Assembly (NCBI RefSeq): GCF_000015265.1
Contig: NC_008699.1
Span: forward strand, 930,001-994,000
Reading direction: 5' to 3'
Source of the DNA: Nocardioides sp. JS614
Lineage (GTDB): Bacteria > Actinomycetota > Actinomycetes > Propionibacteriales > Nocardioidaceae
DNA length: 64,000 nt
A program made the translations under genes and the position numbers. The notes under the pieces were generated by a model. It saw only the letters and a list, made by a program, of their open reading frames with translations, made no database searches and had not been told where the DNA came from. Below, one piece after another: positions 1 to 9,104 of this stretch (positions within the stretch are counted from its first letter, which is position 1; every line of letters begins with the position of its first letter).

Positions 1-1
1 C

Positions 2-385
2 ACCGACGTCGTCCTCGGCCGCCTCGCCGTGCAGACCGCGAACCTCCTGCGCGGCAAGCACAAGGCGATCTTCGCCCCCCACGTCGACACCGGTGACTTC
101 GTCATCATCGTCAACGCGGAGAAGGTCGCCCTCTCGGGTGACAAGGCGACCACGAAGATGGCCTACCGCCACTCCGGCTACCCCGGTGGTCTCACGGCCA
201 CGCCGATCGGCGAGATCCTGGAGAAGGACGCCCGCAAGGCCATCGAGAAGGCCGTGTGGGGCATGCTCCCGAAGAACAAGCTCGGCCGTCAGATGCTGAA
301 GAAGCTGAAGGTCTACTCCGGGCCCAACCACCCGCACCAGGCCCAGAAGGCCACGCCGTTCGAGATCAAGCAGATCTCCCAGTAA
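2..385 (+). CDS. rplM: 50S ribosomal protein L13, 5' end outside the window
   Basis: C-terminal part (127 residues visible) of ribosomal protein L13, an early-assembling protein of the large subunit that binds 23S rRNA. The reading frame is open from base 2 and begins TDVVLGRLAVQTANLLRGKH, which is L13 sequence starting roughly 20 residues into the usual ~147-residue protein; the true start is upstream of the window. The diagnostic HSGYPGG and the VWGMLPKNKLGRQM segment are present and the end is intact. It lies 35 bp upstream of rpsI, the standard rplM-rpsI operon. Identification is by motif and by neighbour. Confidence 0.97.
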   Translation, partial: TDVVLGRLAVQTANLLRGKHKAIFAPHVDTGDFVIIVNAEKVALSGDKATTKMAYRHSGYPGGLTATPIGEILEKDARKAIEKAVWGMLPKNKLGRQMLKKLKVYSGPNHPHQAQKATPFEIKQISQ

Positions 386-420
386 TCCGTCTGTACGAGC
401 ACCGAGAAAGCCTGAGGAAC

Positions 421-921
421 ATGAGCGACACCACCAACGAGGTCGAGGAGACCTACGAGGTCGACGAGCAGGGCATCGCCTACAGCTCGGAGAGCGCGCC
501 GTCCGCCGACGCCCCGCTGCGTCCCGCCACCATCGCCCCTGCGAACGCGACCGGCCGCCGCAAGGAGGCCGTCGCACGCGTCCGCCTGGTGCCCGGCACC
601 GGCGAGTGGACCGTCAACGGCCGCACCCTGGACTCCTACTTCCCGAACAAGCTGCACCAGCAGGTCGTCAACGAGCCCTTCGTGACCACCCAGCTGGAGG
701 GCCGGTTCGACGTGATCGCCCGCATCCACGGCGGTGGCATCACCGGTCAGGCCGGCGCGCTGCGCCTGGGCGTGGCCCGTGCGCTGAACGCGGTCGACGT
801 CGAGGCCAACCGCCCCTCGCTGAAGAAGGCCGGGCTGCTCACCCGCGACGCCCGCGTCATCGAGCGCAAGAAGGCCGGTCTCAAGAAGGCCCGCAAGGCC
901 CCTCAGTTCAGCAAGCGCTAA
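421..921 (+). CDS. rpsI: 30S ribosomal protein S9
   Basis: Ribosomal protein S9 (166 aa), whose basic C-terminal tail reaches the P-site tRNA. The ATG at 421 is preceded by GAGGAAC. The first ~40 residues are an acidic, Ala/Pro-rich extension, as is common in actinobacteria. The conserved core then begins at ATGRRKEAVARVRLVPGTG and includes HGGGITGQAGALRLGVARAL. The protein ends in the typical basic KKARKAPQFSKR. It is second in the rplM-rpsI operon, and glmM starts 8 bp after its stop, so the three genes are probably co-transcribed. Confidence 0.98.
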   Translation: MSDTTNEVEETYEVDEQGIAYSSESAPSADAPLRPATIAPANATGRRKEAVARVRLVPGTGEWTVNGRTLDSYFPNKLHQQVVNEPFVTTQLEGRFDVIARIHGGGITGQAGALRLGVARALNAVDVEANRPSLKKAGLLTRDARVIERKKAGLKKARKAPQFSKR

Positions 922-929
922 TCGCGCGC

Positions 930-2276
930 ATGACGCGCATCTTCGGCACGGACGGGGTCCGGGGCCTGGCCAACGGTCAGCTGACCGCGGAGCTGGCCCT
1001 GGACCTGTCCGTCGCCGCAGCCCGGGTCCTGGCCGACCGGGGCGAGTTCAAAGGGCACCGCCCGCTCGCCGTCGTCGGCCGGGACACGCGCATCTCGGGG
1101 CAGTTCCTCGAGCACGCCGTCGTGGCCGGGCTCGCCTCCGCCGGCGTGGACGTGCTCCGGCTGCGGGTGCTGCCCACTCCCGCCGTCGCCTACCTGACCG
1201 AGGCGCTCGGCGCCGACCTCGGTGTCGTGATCAGCGCCTCGCACAACCCGATGCCCGACAACGGCATCAAGTTCCTCGCCCGCGGCGGGCACAAGCTCGA
1301 CGACGCGGTCGAGAAGCTCATCGAGCAGCACCTCGCCGAGGAGTGGGACCGGCCGGTGGGCGGTGACGTCGGGCGGGTGACGCCGTACGCCACGCCGGTC
1401 GAGGAGTACGTCGCGCACCTGGTCGGCACGCTCACCCGCTCGCTGGACGGCATCAAGGTCGTCCTCGACTGCGCCCACGGCGCGGCGTACGAAGCCGGCC
1501 CCCGCGCGCTGCGCGCCGCCGGCGCAGAGGTGGTCGCGATCGCGGTCGAGCCGGACGGCCTGAACATCAACGCCGACTGCGGCTCCACGCACCTCGCGGC
1601 GCTGCAGGCCGCCGTGGTCGAGCATGGCGCGGACGTCGGGTTCGCGCTCGACGGCGACGCCGACCGCTGCCTGGCCGTCGACCACGAGGGCAACGCCGTC
1701 GACGGTGACCAGATCCTGGCGATCCTGGCCCTCGGCATGGCCGAGACCGGCCACCTGGCGAAGAACACCGTGGTCGCCACCGTCATGAGCAACCTCGGCT
1801 TCGTGCAGGCGATGCGGGCCGCCGGCGTCGGCGTGCGCCAGACCAAGGTCGGAGACCGCTACGTGCTCGAGGCGATGCGGGTCTCCGGCTACTCCCTCGG
1901 CGGCGAGCAGTCCGGCCACGTGATCATGAGCGAGCACGCCACCACCGGCGACGGCATCCTCACCGCGCTGCACGTCCTGCAGCGGATGGCCGCGACCGGG
2001 CAGAGCCTGCAGTCGCTGGCCTCGGTGGTCACCCGGCTGCCGCAGGTGCTGGTCAACGTGCCCGACGTCGACAAGAGCCGCGCCGACGACGACGCCGTGC
2101 TCGCCGCCGCCATCGCGGAGGAGGAGGCCGCGCTCGGCGACTCCGGCCGGGTGCTGCTGCGTCCCTCCGGCACCGAGCAGCTGGTGCGGGTGATGGTGGA
2201 GGCCGCGACCCAGGAGGAGGCGGTGTCCGTCGCCGGACGCCTGGCCGATGTCGTGAAGCGACAGCTGGCCCTCTAG
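930..2276 (+). CDS. glmM: Phosphoglucosamine mutase
   Basis: Converts glucosamine-6-phosphate to glucosamine-1-phosphate, the step between GlmS and GlmU in UDP-GlcNAc synthesis for peptidoglycan. The 448-aa protein begins MTRIFGTDGVRG, the classic GlmM N-terminus, which decides the ATG at 930. The phosphoserine loop ISASHNPMPDNG places the catalytic Ser near residue 104. The metal loop DGDADRC, the sugar-binding GGEQSGH and the phosphate-binding RPSGTEQLVRVM follow in order. The length is normal. All three GlcNAc-branch genes (glmM, glmS, glmU) lie in this window. The start is 8 bp after rpsI. Confidence 0.98.
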   Translation: MTRIFGTDGVRGLANGQLTAELALDLSVAAARVLADRGEFKGHRPLAVVGRDTRISGQFLEHAVVAGLASAGVDVLRLRVLPTPAVAYLTEALGADLGVVISASHNPMPDNGIKFLARGGHKLDDAVEKLIEQHLAEEWDRPVGGDVGRVTPYATPVEEYVAHLVGTLTRSLDGIKVVLDCAHGAAYEAGPRALRAAGAEVVAIAVEPDGLNINADCGSTHLAALQAAVVEHGADVGFALDGDADRCLAVDHEGNAVDGDQILAILALGMAETGHLAKNTVVATVMSNLGFVQAMRAAGVGVRQTKVGDRYVLEAMRVSGYSLGGEQSGHVIMSEHATTGDGILTALHVLQRMAATGQSLQSLASVVTRLPQVLVNVPDVDKSRADDDAVLAAAIAEEEAALGDSGRVLLRPSGTEQLVRVMVEAATQEEAVSVAGRLADVVKRQLAL

Positions 2277-2285
2277 GGTCATTCC

Positions 2286-3190
<905 letters not shown>

Positions 3191-3194
<4 letters not shown>

Positions 3195-3991
3195 GGGCCG
3201 CCCTGGTCGCGGAGTACCGCAAGCTCGTCAGCACCCGGATGTGGTGGCTGCTGCTGATCGTCCTGGCCGGCTACCTCGTGTTCATCGGCGTCGTGATGGC
3301 CGCCTCCTTCGTGTTCGCTCCCGAGGACGGGAGCGATGCGGCTCCGCTGGAAGGGGTGGCGGCGGCGCGGGCGATCTACGGGCTCACCAACGCCGTCGGC
3401 TACGTGTTCCCGCTGGTCATCGGCAGCCTGGCGATCACCACCGAGTTCCGGCACCAGACCATCACCGAGACGCTGCTCGTCGAGCCCCGGCGCGGCGTAC
3501 TGCTCGTGGCGAAGCTGCTCGCCACCATCCCGATCGGCCTGCTCTACGGGGTCGTCGGCACGCTCGCGGTCGTCGGCGCCAGCGCGCCGCTGCTCGCCGG
3601 CTGGGGCGACGGCGCGTTCCTCGGCGACCGCTCCGTGCTGGCGGTGCTGGCGCTCGGCGTGGTCGTCACCGTGCTGTGGGCGATGATCGGCACCGCGTTC
3701 GGCAGCGTGGTCCCCAACCAGGTGGCCGCGATCGTCGTGATCCTGGCGTTCACGCAGTTCGTCGAGCCGATCGCGCGCCTGGCGCTCGGGGCGTTCGACG
3801 GCACCGACGCGATCGCGCGGTTCCTGCCCGGTGCGGCCGCCGACGGGCTGATCGGCTCGAGCCTGTTCGGCGAGCTGGGCGGCTCCGGTGAGCTGCTGTC
3901 CCGACCGGTCGCCCTCGTGGTGCTGGTCGCGTACGCCGGCGGGCTCGCGCTGCTCGGCCGGTTCACCACCCTGCGGCGCGACGTCGTGTGA
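3191..3991 (+). CDS. ABC transporter permease (ABC-2 type)
   Basis: Membrane partner of the preceding ATPase, 266 aa, with a GTG start at 3191 overlapping its stop. About six hydrophobic spans are visible: WWLLLIVLAGYLVFIGVVMA near residue 15, NAVGYVFPLVIGSLAI near 70, and further spans near 110, 150, 180 and 240. EFRHQTITETLLVEPRR after the second span matches ABC-2 permeases of the NatB/CcmB type. No accessory protein is adjacent, so a two-gene homodimeric exporter is likely. The substrate is unknown. Confidence 0.85.
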
Positions 3992-4000
3992 TGCCGAGGC

Positions 4001-4073
4001 GGCGCATCTTGCTCACGAGGCGGGCAAGATGCGCCGACTCGAGGCTGCTGGGCGGGCAAGATGCGCCGACTCG
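4001..4073. repeat. Hairpin-forming repeat cluster (GCAAGATGCGCC family)
   Basis: A 23-bp unit, GGCGGGCAAGATGCGCCGACTCG split as 4019-4041 and 4051-4073, occurs twice in tandem. An inverted partial copy (GGCGCATCTTGC) at 4001-4012 pairs perfectly over 12 bp with 4024-4035. The cluster lies 9 bp after the permease stop. It could act as a terminator-like hairpin or be a REP-type intergenic repeat. No T-tract follows. Confidence 0.7.
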
Positions 4074-4126
4074 GCAGGGCGCCGGCGGCGGGTGTCGGCG
4101 GGGCGCTGGGCGGGTAGACCGCACCC

Positions 4127-4765
4127 ATGACCCGGCTCCGGATCGCGCAGCTGCTGGCCGTCGTGGCCACGCTCGCCGTGCTGGGCACGACCGCGGTGGC
4201 GCTGGTCGCCTGGGCCGACGGTGGTCATCACGGTCCGGGCGACGCACCCGGTGACAGGGCCGGTGGCGACCAACCGGCTGGCGACCAGCCGGCCGCAGCG
4301 GTCGTGCGCGATCCGCGCACCGGTGCGACGTTCGAGGTGCCCCGGGACCGCTGGCGGGTCCGCGACCGGTCGGTGCGCGTCTACTACGAGGACGACGCGG
4401 GTCACCCGGTGGCCGTGGTGCGCGGACCGGCGGTGTTCCGGTCCGGCTACTGCGCCGACCGGTCCCAGGCCTCCAGCCGGGCGTTCGCAGGCTTCACGCA
4501 GCAGGACTTCCGCGCCTGGGCCGGGGCGATCGGCCACGTGGACGGCCGGACCGCCAGCCGGATCGAGCTGGCCGACGGGACCGCGGCGCGGCTGCTGTCG
4601 GCGCGCGTCACCCCGGCGGTCTCCGGGCCCTGTGGCGCGCCTCAGGTGTACGTCGCGATGGTGCGTGCCGGCGAGGTCCGGGTGGTCCTCGTGGCCGACG
4701 CCGGCGCGCCGGGAACGCTGCCCGCGGAGCGGGTCGAGGCGATCGTCGCGAGCCTGCTGCTATAG
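4127..4765 (+). CDS. Membrane-anchored or secreted protein of unknown function
   Basis: A 212-aa protein I do not recognise. It has a short basic N-terminus, one hydrophobic stretch (AQLLAVVATLAVLGTTAVALVAW, about residues 7-29) acting as signal or anchor, and then a Gly/Asp-rich low-complexity linker to about residue 57. A compact extracytoplasmic domain of ~150 residues follows, with two cysteines (RSGYCADRSQASS and SGPCGAPQVYV) that may form a disulfide. Its 3' end overlaps the 3' end of the convergent coaA by 6 bp. The ATG at 4127 is the first plausible start after the repeat cluster. Confidence 0.7.
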   Translation: MTRLRIAQLLAVVATLAVLGTTAVALVAWADGGHHGPGDAPGDRAGGDQPAGDQPAAAVVRDPRTGATFEVPRDRWRVRDRSVRVYYEDDAGHPVAVVRGPAVFRSGYCADRSQASSRAFAGFTQQDFRAWAGAIGHVDGRTASRIELADGTAARLLSARVTPAVSGPCGAPQVYVAMVRAGEVRVVLVADAGAPGTLPAERVEAIVASLLL

Positions 4766-5749
4766 CTTGCGCAGGCGGACGTAGCGGACCGAGTGGTCCC
4801 GGTCCTTGCGCAGCACCAGCGTGGCGCGCGAGCGGGTGGGCAGCACGTTCTGGGCCAGGTTGGGGCCGTTGATCGTGTCCCAGATCCGCTCCGCCTCGGC
4901 CATCGCCTCCTCGATCGACAAGGTGGCGTACTTGGCGAAGTAGGAGCCGGTGTCCTGGAACGCCGTCTCGCGCAGCCGCAGGAAGCGGGACACGTACCAG
5001 TCGCGGATCGTGCTGGTCTTGGCGTCGACGTACACGCTGAAGTCGAAGAAGTCGCTCAAGGTCAGGCCGGTCCGCCCGTCGTCGCGCACCCGGGCCGGCT
5101 GGAGCACGTTGAGCCCCTCGACGATGACGATGTCGGGGCGGCGGATGACGACCTTCTCGTCCGGCACGACGTCGTAGACGAGGTGGGAGTACGTCGGCGC
5201 CAGCACCTCGTCCTTCCCGGACTTGATGTCGACCACGAACTTCAGCAGGGCCCGGCGGTCGTAGGACTCCGGGAACCCCTTGCGCTCCAGCAGGCCGCGC
5301 CGCTCGAGCTCGGCGTTGGGGTACAAGAAGCCGTCCGTGGTGACCAGGGCGACGTTCGGGTGCTGGGGCCAGTGGGCCAGCATCTCCTGCAGCACCCGCG
5401 CGGTCGTGGACTTGCCGACCGCGACCGAGCCGGCCAGGCCGATCACGAACGGGGTGCGCGGCGGCTGGTCCTGGTGCAGGAACTCCTCCTGGGCGCGGTA
5501 CAGCCGGCCCGCGGACTCGACGTACAGGCTGAGCAGCCGGGAGACCGGCAGGTAGATCTGCTGCACCTCGTCGAGGTCGAGCTGGTCGCCGAGGCCGCGC
5601 AGCCGGCGGATCTCCTCGGCGCTGAGGGGGTTCTCGACCTCGCTGGCGAGCGCGGCCCAGGCGGAGCGGTCCAGCTCCAGGTAGGGAGAGGACTCCCGGC
5701 CGGCGTCGGCGGGGGGCAGCTCGCCGTGGGACGGCCCTTGGGCAGGCAT
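4760..5749 (-). CDS. coaA: Pantothenate kinase, type I
   Basis: Phosphorylates pantothenate with ATP, the committed step of coenzyme A synthesis. The 329-aa protein has Walker A GSVAVGKS at residues 107-114, preceded by PFVIGLA, and the PanK-I segments VALVTTDGFLYPN, RKGFPESYDRRALL and VIVEGLNVLQP. The last ends the P-loop kinase core, and a DFFDFSVYVDA segment follows. The length is slightly above the usual ~312 because of an N-terminal extension. It is transcribed divergently from glmS with only 41 bp between start codons, so the promoters must overlap. Confidence 0.97.
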   Translation of the reverse strand: MPAQGPSHGELPPADAGRESSPYLELDRSAWAALASEVENPLSAEEIRRLRGLGDQLDLDEVQQIYLPVSRLLSLYVESAGRLYRAQEEFLHQDQPPRTPFVIGLAGSVAVGKSTTARVLQEMLAHWPQHPNVALVTTDGFLYPNAELERRGLLERKGFPESYDRRALLKFVVDIKSGKDEVLAPTYSHLVYDVVPDEKVVIRRPDIVIVEGLNVLQPARVRDDGRTGLTLSDFFDFSVYVDAKTSTIRDWYVSRFLRLRETAFQDTGSYFAKYATLSIEEAMAEAERIWDTINGPNLAQNVLPTRSRATLVLRKDRDHSVRYVRLRKL

Positions 5750-5790
5750 GGACGCGATTCTTGCAAAGCCCCGCCGTTACAGTGACACCC

Positions 5791-7635
5791 GTGTGCGGGA
5801 TCGTCGGTTACGTGGGCCAGAAGGCGGCGCAGGACGTCGTGGTCGAGGGGCTCCGGAGGCTGGAGTACCGCGGCTACGACTCGGCCGGGATCGCGCTGGT
5901 CGCGGACCGGGCGCTGGCCACCGACAAACGGGCCGGCAAGCTCGCGAACCTGGAGAAGGCGATCGCCGACACGCCGCTCCCGCCGGCCACCACGGGCATC
6001 GGGCACACCCGCTGGGCCACCCACGGGGCACCCAACGACGTCAACGCGCACCCGCACACCGGCGAGCAGCGCCGCGTCGGCCTGGTGCACAACGGCATCA
6101 TCGAGAACTTCGCCGAGCTGCGCGCCGAGCTGGAGACCGCCGGTCACCGGCTGCTCTCGGAGACCGACACCGAGGTCGCGGCGCACCTGCTGGAGGCGGA
6201 GGTGACCCGCGGCGCGGACCTGACCGCGGCGATGCAACGCGTCGTACGCCGGCTCGAGGGCGCGTTCACCCTGGTCGCGGTCGACGCCCTCGACCCGTCG
6301 CGGGTGGTCGCCGCCCGGCGCAACTCGCCGCTGGTCGTCGGCCTCGGCGAGGGCGAGAACTTCCTGGGGTCCGATGTCGCGGCGTTCATCGAGCACACCC
6401 GCGAGGCGCTGGAGCTCGGCCAGGACCAGGTGGTCACGATCACCCGCGAGGCCGTGTCCGTGACCGGCTTCGACGGCACGCCGGCCGAGGGCCGCCGCTA
6501 CCATGTCGACTGGGACCTGTCGGCCGCCGAGAAGGACGGCCACGACTGGTTCATGCGCAAGGAGATCTTCGAGCAGCCGCACGCGGTCGCCGACTCGCTA
6601 CTGGGCCGGCGTACTCCCGAGGGCCACCTGCACCTGGACGAGATGCGGCTCTCCGACCAGGAGCTGCGCGACGTCGACAAGATCATCATCATCGCGGCCG
6701 GCACGTCGTTCTACGCCGGGATGGTGGCGAAGTACGCGATCGAGCACTGGTGCCGGATCCCCGTCGAGGTCGAGCTGTCCTCGGAGTTCCGCTACCGCGA
6801 CCCGATCCTGGACTACTCCACGTTGGTCGTGGCGATCAGCCAATCGGGGGAGACCGCCGACACGCTGCAGGCGATCCGGCACGCCCGGACCCAGCGGTCC
6901 AAGGTGCTCGCGATCTGCAACACCAACGGCTCCACGATCCCGCGCGAGTCCGACGCGGTGATCTACACCCACGCCGGTCCCGAGATCGGCGTCGCCTCGA
7001 CCAAGGGGTTCCTGACCCAGCTGGTCGCGTGCTACCTGCTCGCGCTCTACCTGGCGCAGGTCAAGGGCACGAGGTACGGCGACGAGATCGACGAGGTGAT
7101 GCGCCAGCTCGAGGCGATGCCCGCGCACGTCCAGCGGATGCTCGACGACGCGGACGCCGTCTACGAGCTGGCCCGCCAGCACGTCGGGACCCGGTCGGTG
7201 CTGTTCCTCGGCCGCCACGCCGGCTACCCGGTCGCCCTGGAGGGGGCGCTCAAGCTGAAGGAGCTGGCCTACCTGCACGCGGAGGGCTTCGCGGCCGGCG
7301 AGCTCAAGCACGGGCCGATCGCGCTCGTCGAAGACGGCCTGCCGGTGCTGTGCGTGGTGCCCCCGGCCGGCCGCGACCAGCTCCGCGACAAGATGGTCAG
7401 CGGGATCCAGGAGGTGCGGGCCCGCGGCGCGCGGACCATCTGCCTGGTCGAGGACGGCGACGACGCGATCGCGCCGTACGCCGACGTCGTCGTCCGCCTG
7501 CCCCAGGTGCCGGTGCTGCTGCAGCCACTGGTCGCGGTGGTGCCGCTCCAGCTCTTCGCGTGCGAGCTCGCCACGGTGCTCGGCCACGACGTCGACCAGC
7601 CGCGCAACCTCGCCAAGTCGGTCACGGTCGAATGA
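5791..7635 (+). CDS. glmS: Glutamine-fructose-6-phosphate aminotransferase
   Basis: Makes glucosamine-6-phosphate from fructose-6-phosphate and glutamine, entering the UDP-GlcNAc pathway. The GTG at 5791 is chosen because it gives MCGIVGYVG, placing Cys at residue 2 as the N-terminal nucleophile after Met removal. The glutaminase domain (about 1-230) contains GHTRWATHG and HNGIIEN. Two SIS domains follow with GTSFYAGM, SQSGETADT and the C-terminal LAKSVTVE. The protein has 614 aa, normal for the family. No Shine-Dalgarno precedes the start, and a TACAGT hexamer ends 7 bp upstream, so the mRNA may be leaderless. Confidence 0.98.
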   Translation: MCGIVGYVGQKAAQDVVVEGLRRLEYRGYDSAGIALVADRALATDKRAGKLANLEKAIADTPLPPATTGIGHTRWATHGAPNDVNAHPHTGEQRRVGLVHNGIIENFAELRAELETAGHRLLSETDTEVAAHLLEAEVTRGADLTAAMQRVVRRLEGAFTLVAVDALDPSRVVAARRNSPLVVGLGEGENFLGSDVAAFIEHTREALELGQDQVVTITREAVSVTGFDGTPAEGRRYHVDWDLSAAEKDGHDWFMRKEIFEQPHAVADSLLGRRTPEGHLHLDEMRLSDQELRDVDKIIIIAAGTSFYAGMVAKYAIEHWCRIPVEVELSSEFRYRDPILDYSTLVVAISQSGETADTLQAIRHARTQRSKVLAICNTNGSTIPRESDAVIYTHAGPEIGVASTKGFLTQLVACYLLALYLAQVKGTRYGDEIDEVMRQLEAMPAHVQRMLDDADAVYELARQHVGTRSVLFLGRHAGYPVALEGALKLKELAYLHAEGFAAGELKHGPIALVEDGLPVLCVVPPAGRDQLRDKMVSGIQEVRARGARTICLVEDGDDAIAPYADVVVRLPQVPVLLQPLVAVVPLQLFACELATVLGHDVDQPRNLAKSVTVE

Positions 7636-7657
7636 GCCGCCCACGAGGGAACGCCCG

Positions 7658-8008
7658 GTGATCGTCGGGGTCGGGATCGACGTGGTCGACGTCGCGCGCT
7701 TCGGCGTCTCTCTGTCACGGACCCCGGGCCTGACCGACCGGCTCTTCACCCCGGAGGAGGCGGAGCGGCCGCTGGCCTCGCTGGCGGCCCGGTTCGCGGC
7801 CAAGGAGGCGCTGGCCAAGGCGCTCGGCGCCCCGGAGGGCATGCACTGGCACGACGCGGAGATCCGCTCCGAGGAGTCCGGCCGCCCCGTGTTCGAGATC
7901 CGCGGCTCGGTCCTGCGCCGGGCCAACGACCTCGGCGTCGGCTCGGTGCACGTCTCGCTCTCCCACGACGCCGGCATCGCCTCGGCGGTGGTGGTCCTCG
8001 AGTCCTGA
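7658..8008 (+). CDS. acpS: Holo-[acyl-carrier-protein] synthase
   Basis: Transfers 4'-phosphopantetheine from CoA to the serine of acyl carrier protein (fatty-acid synthesis). The 116-aa protein starts with GTG at 7658, preceded by GAGGGAACGCCCG. AcpS motifs are clear: [12 protein letters not shown] at the N-terminus, with the metal-binding Asp, then [13 protein letters not shown] and [15 protein letters not shown]. The length is normal for the trimeric AcpS class. In related genomes acpS and nnr are commonly adjacent; here a nuclease-like gene and two palindromes separate them. Confidence 0.96.
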
Positions 8009-8020
8009 CCGGCTTGAGGT

Positions 8021-8072
8021 CGGGTCGTGTGCCTGAGGACGCGCTATGCCGCGTTGTGGGGCACACGACCCG
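8021..8072. repeat. Palindrome family A, copy 1 (degenerate)
   Basis: A 52-bp inverted repeat whose outer arms, CGGGTCGTGTGCC and GGCACACGACCCG, are perfect. The inner part of the right arm has diverged. It starts 12 bp after the acpS stop. The stop codon of the minus-strand nuclease-like gene (8044-8046) and its last codons lie inside it, so the diverged bases code for PGRVPHNAA. Same family as 9024-9075 and 19934-19983. Confidence 0.9.
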
Positions 8073-8970
8073 GCAACCCGAGCGCGATCAGGTCGGCGGC
8101 GACCTGCTCGGACTCGTAGCGCAGCTCGTACGCCGAGCACCGCAGCACCACGCGGGTCGCGGTCGTGAGCCGGCGAGCCCGCCGGTGGTCCGCCATCGAC
8201 TCCAGCACGTCGAGGTGGAAGGAGCCGTCGACCTCGAGCACCACGACTCGACCGTCGGGCAGCCGCCACTCGCAATCGGTCCAGCGCCGGCAACCAGCCC
8301 GATCTGTCCGCGACACCTGGCCGTCCGGCATCCCGATCCCGAACCGGCGACACATCCGGCGCACGTCGATCTCGGCCCCGGAATGGGCGCCGCCGGCGAT
8401 GTCGCCCAGGGTGCGCTTGAACGGCTTGGACCAGCGCAGCGGACGCAGGGTGTCGACCCACTCCACCATGCGCTCGACGGTGGTGAGCCGCTGCTGGATG
8501 CTGGCGGCGATGACGCCGTGCGCCGGCCGTGGGGTGGTCTGGTACGCGGCGAACAGGAGGACGGCCGGCTCGAGGCGACAGACCGGGATCCCCGGGCGGG
8601 GGTGACGGAGCAGGTCGAAGGGGCGGCGACTGCGGAAGAACCGGACACCGTCCACCGGTTCGAAGCTCAGCTCGTCGTCGACGTAGACGGTCATGACGTC
8701 GCGTTGCCACCCGGTGAGGCCGTGGCGCTCCGCAGCGGTCAGGCCGCCGAGCATGCTGCGCTCACCCGCGTGCAGCACCGCCAGCCACTCGAGCTGTGCG
8801 CGGGTCAGCTCGCCGGTCACGGTGCTGATCACGCGAGGCGTCCGCTCCACCCACCGACGGGCCGCGCCATGGTCGCGCACCCGGTCCCAGTCGATGCCCA
8901 GCCTGTTCAGCTGTCGGCGGGCAACCATTCCCGCTTGTGCCGCGATGAGTGCTTCGAGGACTTCGTTCAT
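8044..8970 (-). CDS. AbiEi/DUF559-like protein with predicted PD-(D/E)xK nuclease domain
   Basis: A 308-aa protein. The ATG at 8970 is chosen for its GGAAGGAGAG ribosome site. Residues 1-60 resemble the winged-helix N-terminus of AbiEi-like proteins (VLEALIAAQAGMVARRQL). The C-terminal ~110 residues carry a DUF559/Vsr-like pattern: Glu in HSGAEIDVRRM, Asp in RWTDCEW, then VLEVDGSFHLD, followed by basic residues and VVLRCSAYEL. This supports a PD-(D/E)xK-type fold; activity is inferred. It lies between palindromes 8021-8072 and 9024-9075, with its stop in the first. It interrupts acpS-nnr, and a similarly framed gene is at 44800-45888. It could be a toxin-system relative, an orphan nuclease or the enzyme of a dispersing element. 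Confidence 0.75.
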   Translation of the reverse strand: MNEVLEALIAAQAGMVARRQLNRLGIDWDRVRDHGAARRWVERTPRVISTVTGELTRAQLEWLAVLHAGERSMLGGLTAAERHGLTGWQRDVMTVYVDDELSFEPVDGVRFFRSRRPFDLLRHPRPGIPVCRLEPAVLLFAAYQTTPRPAHGVIAASIQQRLTTVERMVEWVDTLRPLRWSKPFKRTLGDIAGGAHSGAEIDVRRMCRRFGIGMPDGQVSRTDRAGCRRWTDCEWRLPDGRVVVLEVDGSFHLDVLESMADHRRARRLTTATRVVLRCSAYELRYESEQVAADLIALGLPGRVPHNAA

Positions 8971-9023
8971 GCCAGCTCTCCTTCCCCGATCCGGCACGGG
9001 TCCGGGTCGCTCTCCACAGGCGT

Positions 9024-9075
9024 CGGGTCGTGTGCCTGAGAACGCGCCATGGCGCGTTCTCAGGCACACGACCCG
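9024..9075. repeat. Palindrome family A, copy 2 (perfect)
   Basis: A perfect 52-bp palindrome with two 26-bp arms and no loop, starting CGGGTCGTGTGCCTGAGAAC. It lies 53 bp upstream of the nuclease-like start codon and 29 bp upstream of the nnr start. Relative to the copy at 19934 its arms differ by an A/T change that is mirrored in both arms. Confidence 0.95.
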
Positions 9076-9104
9076 TTCCGCAACGACCCGGATAGCGTGA
9101 GGGC

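Larger units (their letters stand above)
8021..9075. mobile_element. Putative palindrome-framed nuclease unit 1
   Basis: A candidate mobile or dispersing unit of 1,055 bp: palindrome A copy 1, a minus-strand nuclease-like gene, palindrome A copy 2. It sits between acpS and nnr. No transposase, target-site duplication or terminal repeats beyond the palindromes are visible, so mobility is inferred from architecture and from the second unit at 44755-45965. Confidence 0.45.

Noticed and set aside
8021..9075. Insertion sequence with terminal inverted repeats
   Set aside because: The flanking sequences are each self-complementary palindromes, not a pair of single inverted ends, and the gene is not a transposase; no target duplication is visible.
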